A stretch of DNA of 5,905 nt. Origin: Desulfamplus sp. Its GTDB lineage: Bacteria; Desulfobacterota; Desulfobacteria; Desulfobacterales; Desulfobacteraceae. Where the stretch lies: NCBI GenBank assembly GCA_015231395.1, contig JADGBP010000160.1, forward strand, positions 1 to 5,905, written 5' to 3'. Shown here one piece after another: positions 5,888 to 5,905 of this stretch. The position numbers and the translations under genes were made by a program. The stretch's first letter is position 1. Every line of letters starts with the position of its first letter. The notes under the pieces are model-generated. The model made no database searches, had not been told where the DNA came from, and worked only from the letters and a program-made list of their open reading frames with translations.

Positions 5888-5905
5888 GAAAACCCCATTA
5901 ATTAA

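Overview
The window carries a minus-strand gene cluster for a Qrc-type (quinone reductase) membrane complex, of the kind known from sulfate-reducing Desulfobacterota. Reading in the direction of transcription (right to left), the order is qrcA (multihaem cytochrome c, 5213-5887), qrcB (Tat-exported molybdopterin-oxidoreductase-like subunit, 2696-5062), qrcC (four-cluster ferredoxin subunit, 1701-2546), qrcD (ten-helix NrfD/HybB-type quinone-site subunit, 246-1484) and a 70-residue membrane protein with a histidine-rich tail (9-221). The order A-B-C-D, with separate B and C proteins, fits Qrc better than alternative complex III, where the B and C equivalents are fused and more act genes follow. 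It also fits better than Psr/Phs/Nrf-type complexes, which lack this membrane-anchored cytochrome. The moderate to low G+C and this gene set suggest an anaerobic, menaquinone-using, probably sulfate-reducing Desulfobacterota bacterium. The species cannot be named from the sequence.

From knowledge of the family, periplasmic hydrogenases and formate dehydrogenases pass electrons to a soluble cytochrome c3. QrcA accepts them, they move through the Fe-S clusters of QrcB/QrcC, and they reduce menaquinone at QrcD. This feeds the quinone pool that supplies sulfate-reduction complexes such as Qmo. The sequence fits: QrcA has an uncleaved N-terminal anchor, QrcB has a twin-arginine signal, QrcC has no signal and probably travels with QrcB, and QrcD is fully membrane embedded. 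QrcB keeps the N-terminal 4Cys Fe-S site but shows no Cys or Sec where related catalytic enzymes hold molybdenum, as expected for an electron-wire subunit.

The gaps between the large genes are long for one complex: 150 nt (qrcA-qrcB), 149 nt (qrcB-qrcC) and 216 nt (qrcC-qrcD). They are AT-rich and hold a possible sigma70-like promoter, several inverted repeats and a degenerate 18-bp tandem repeat. In contrast, the small terminal gene follows qrcD by 24 nt with a good ribosome binding site, so it looks co-expressed with qrcD and could be an overlooked accessory subunit. I see no mobile elements, tRNA, rRNA or CRISPR array. The complex itself is a described system; the parts that seem least described are the small gene, the intercistronic repeats and the repeat-encoded insert in qrcB.
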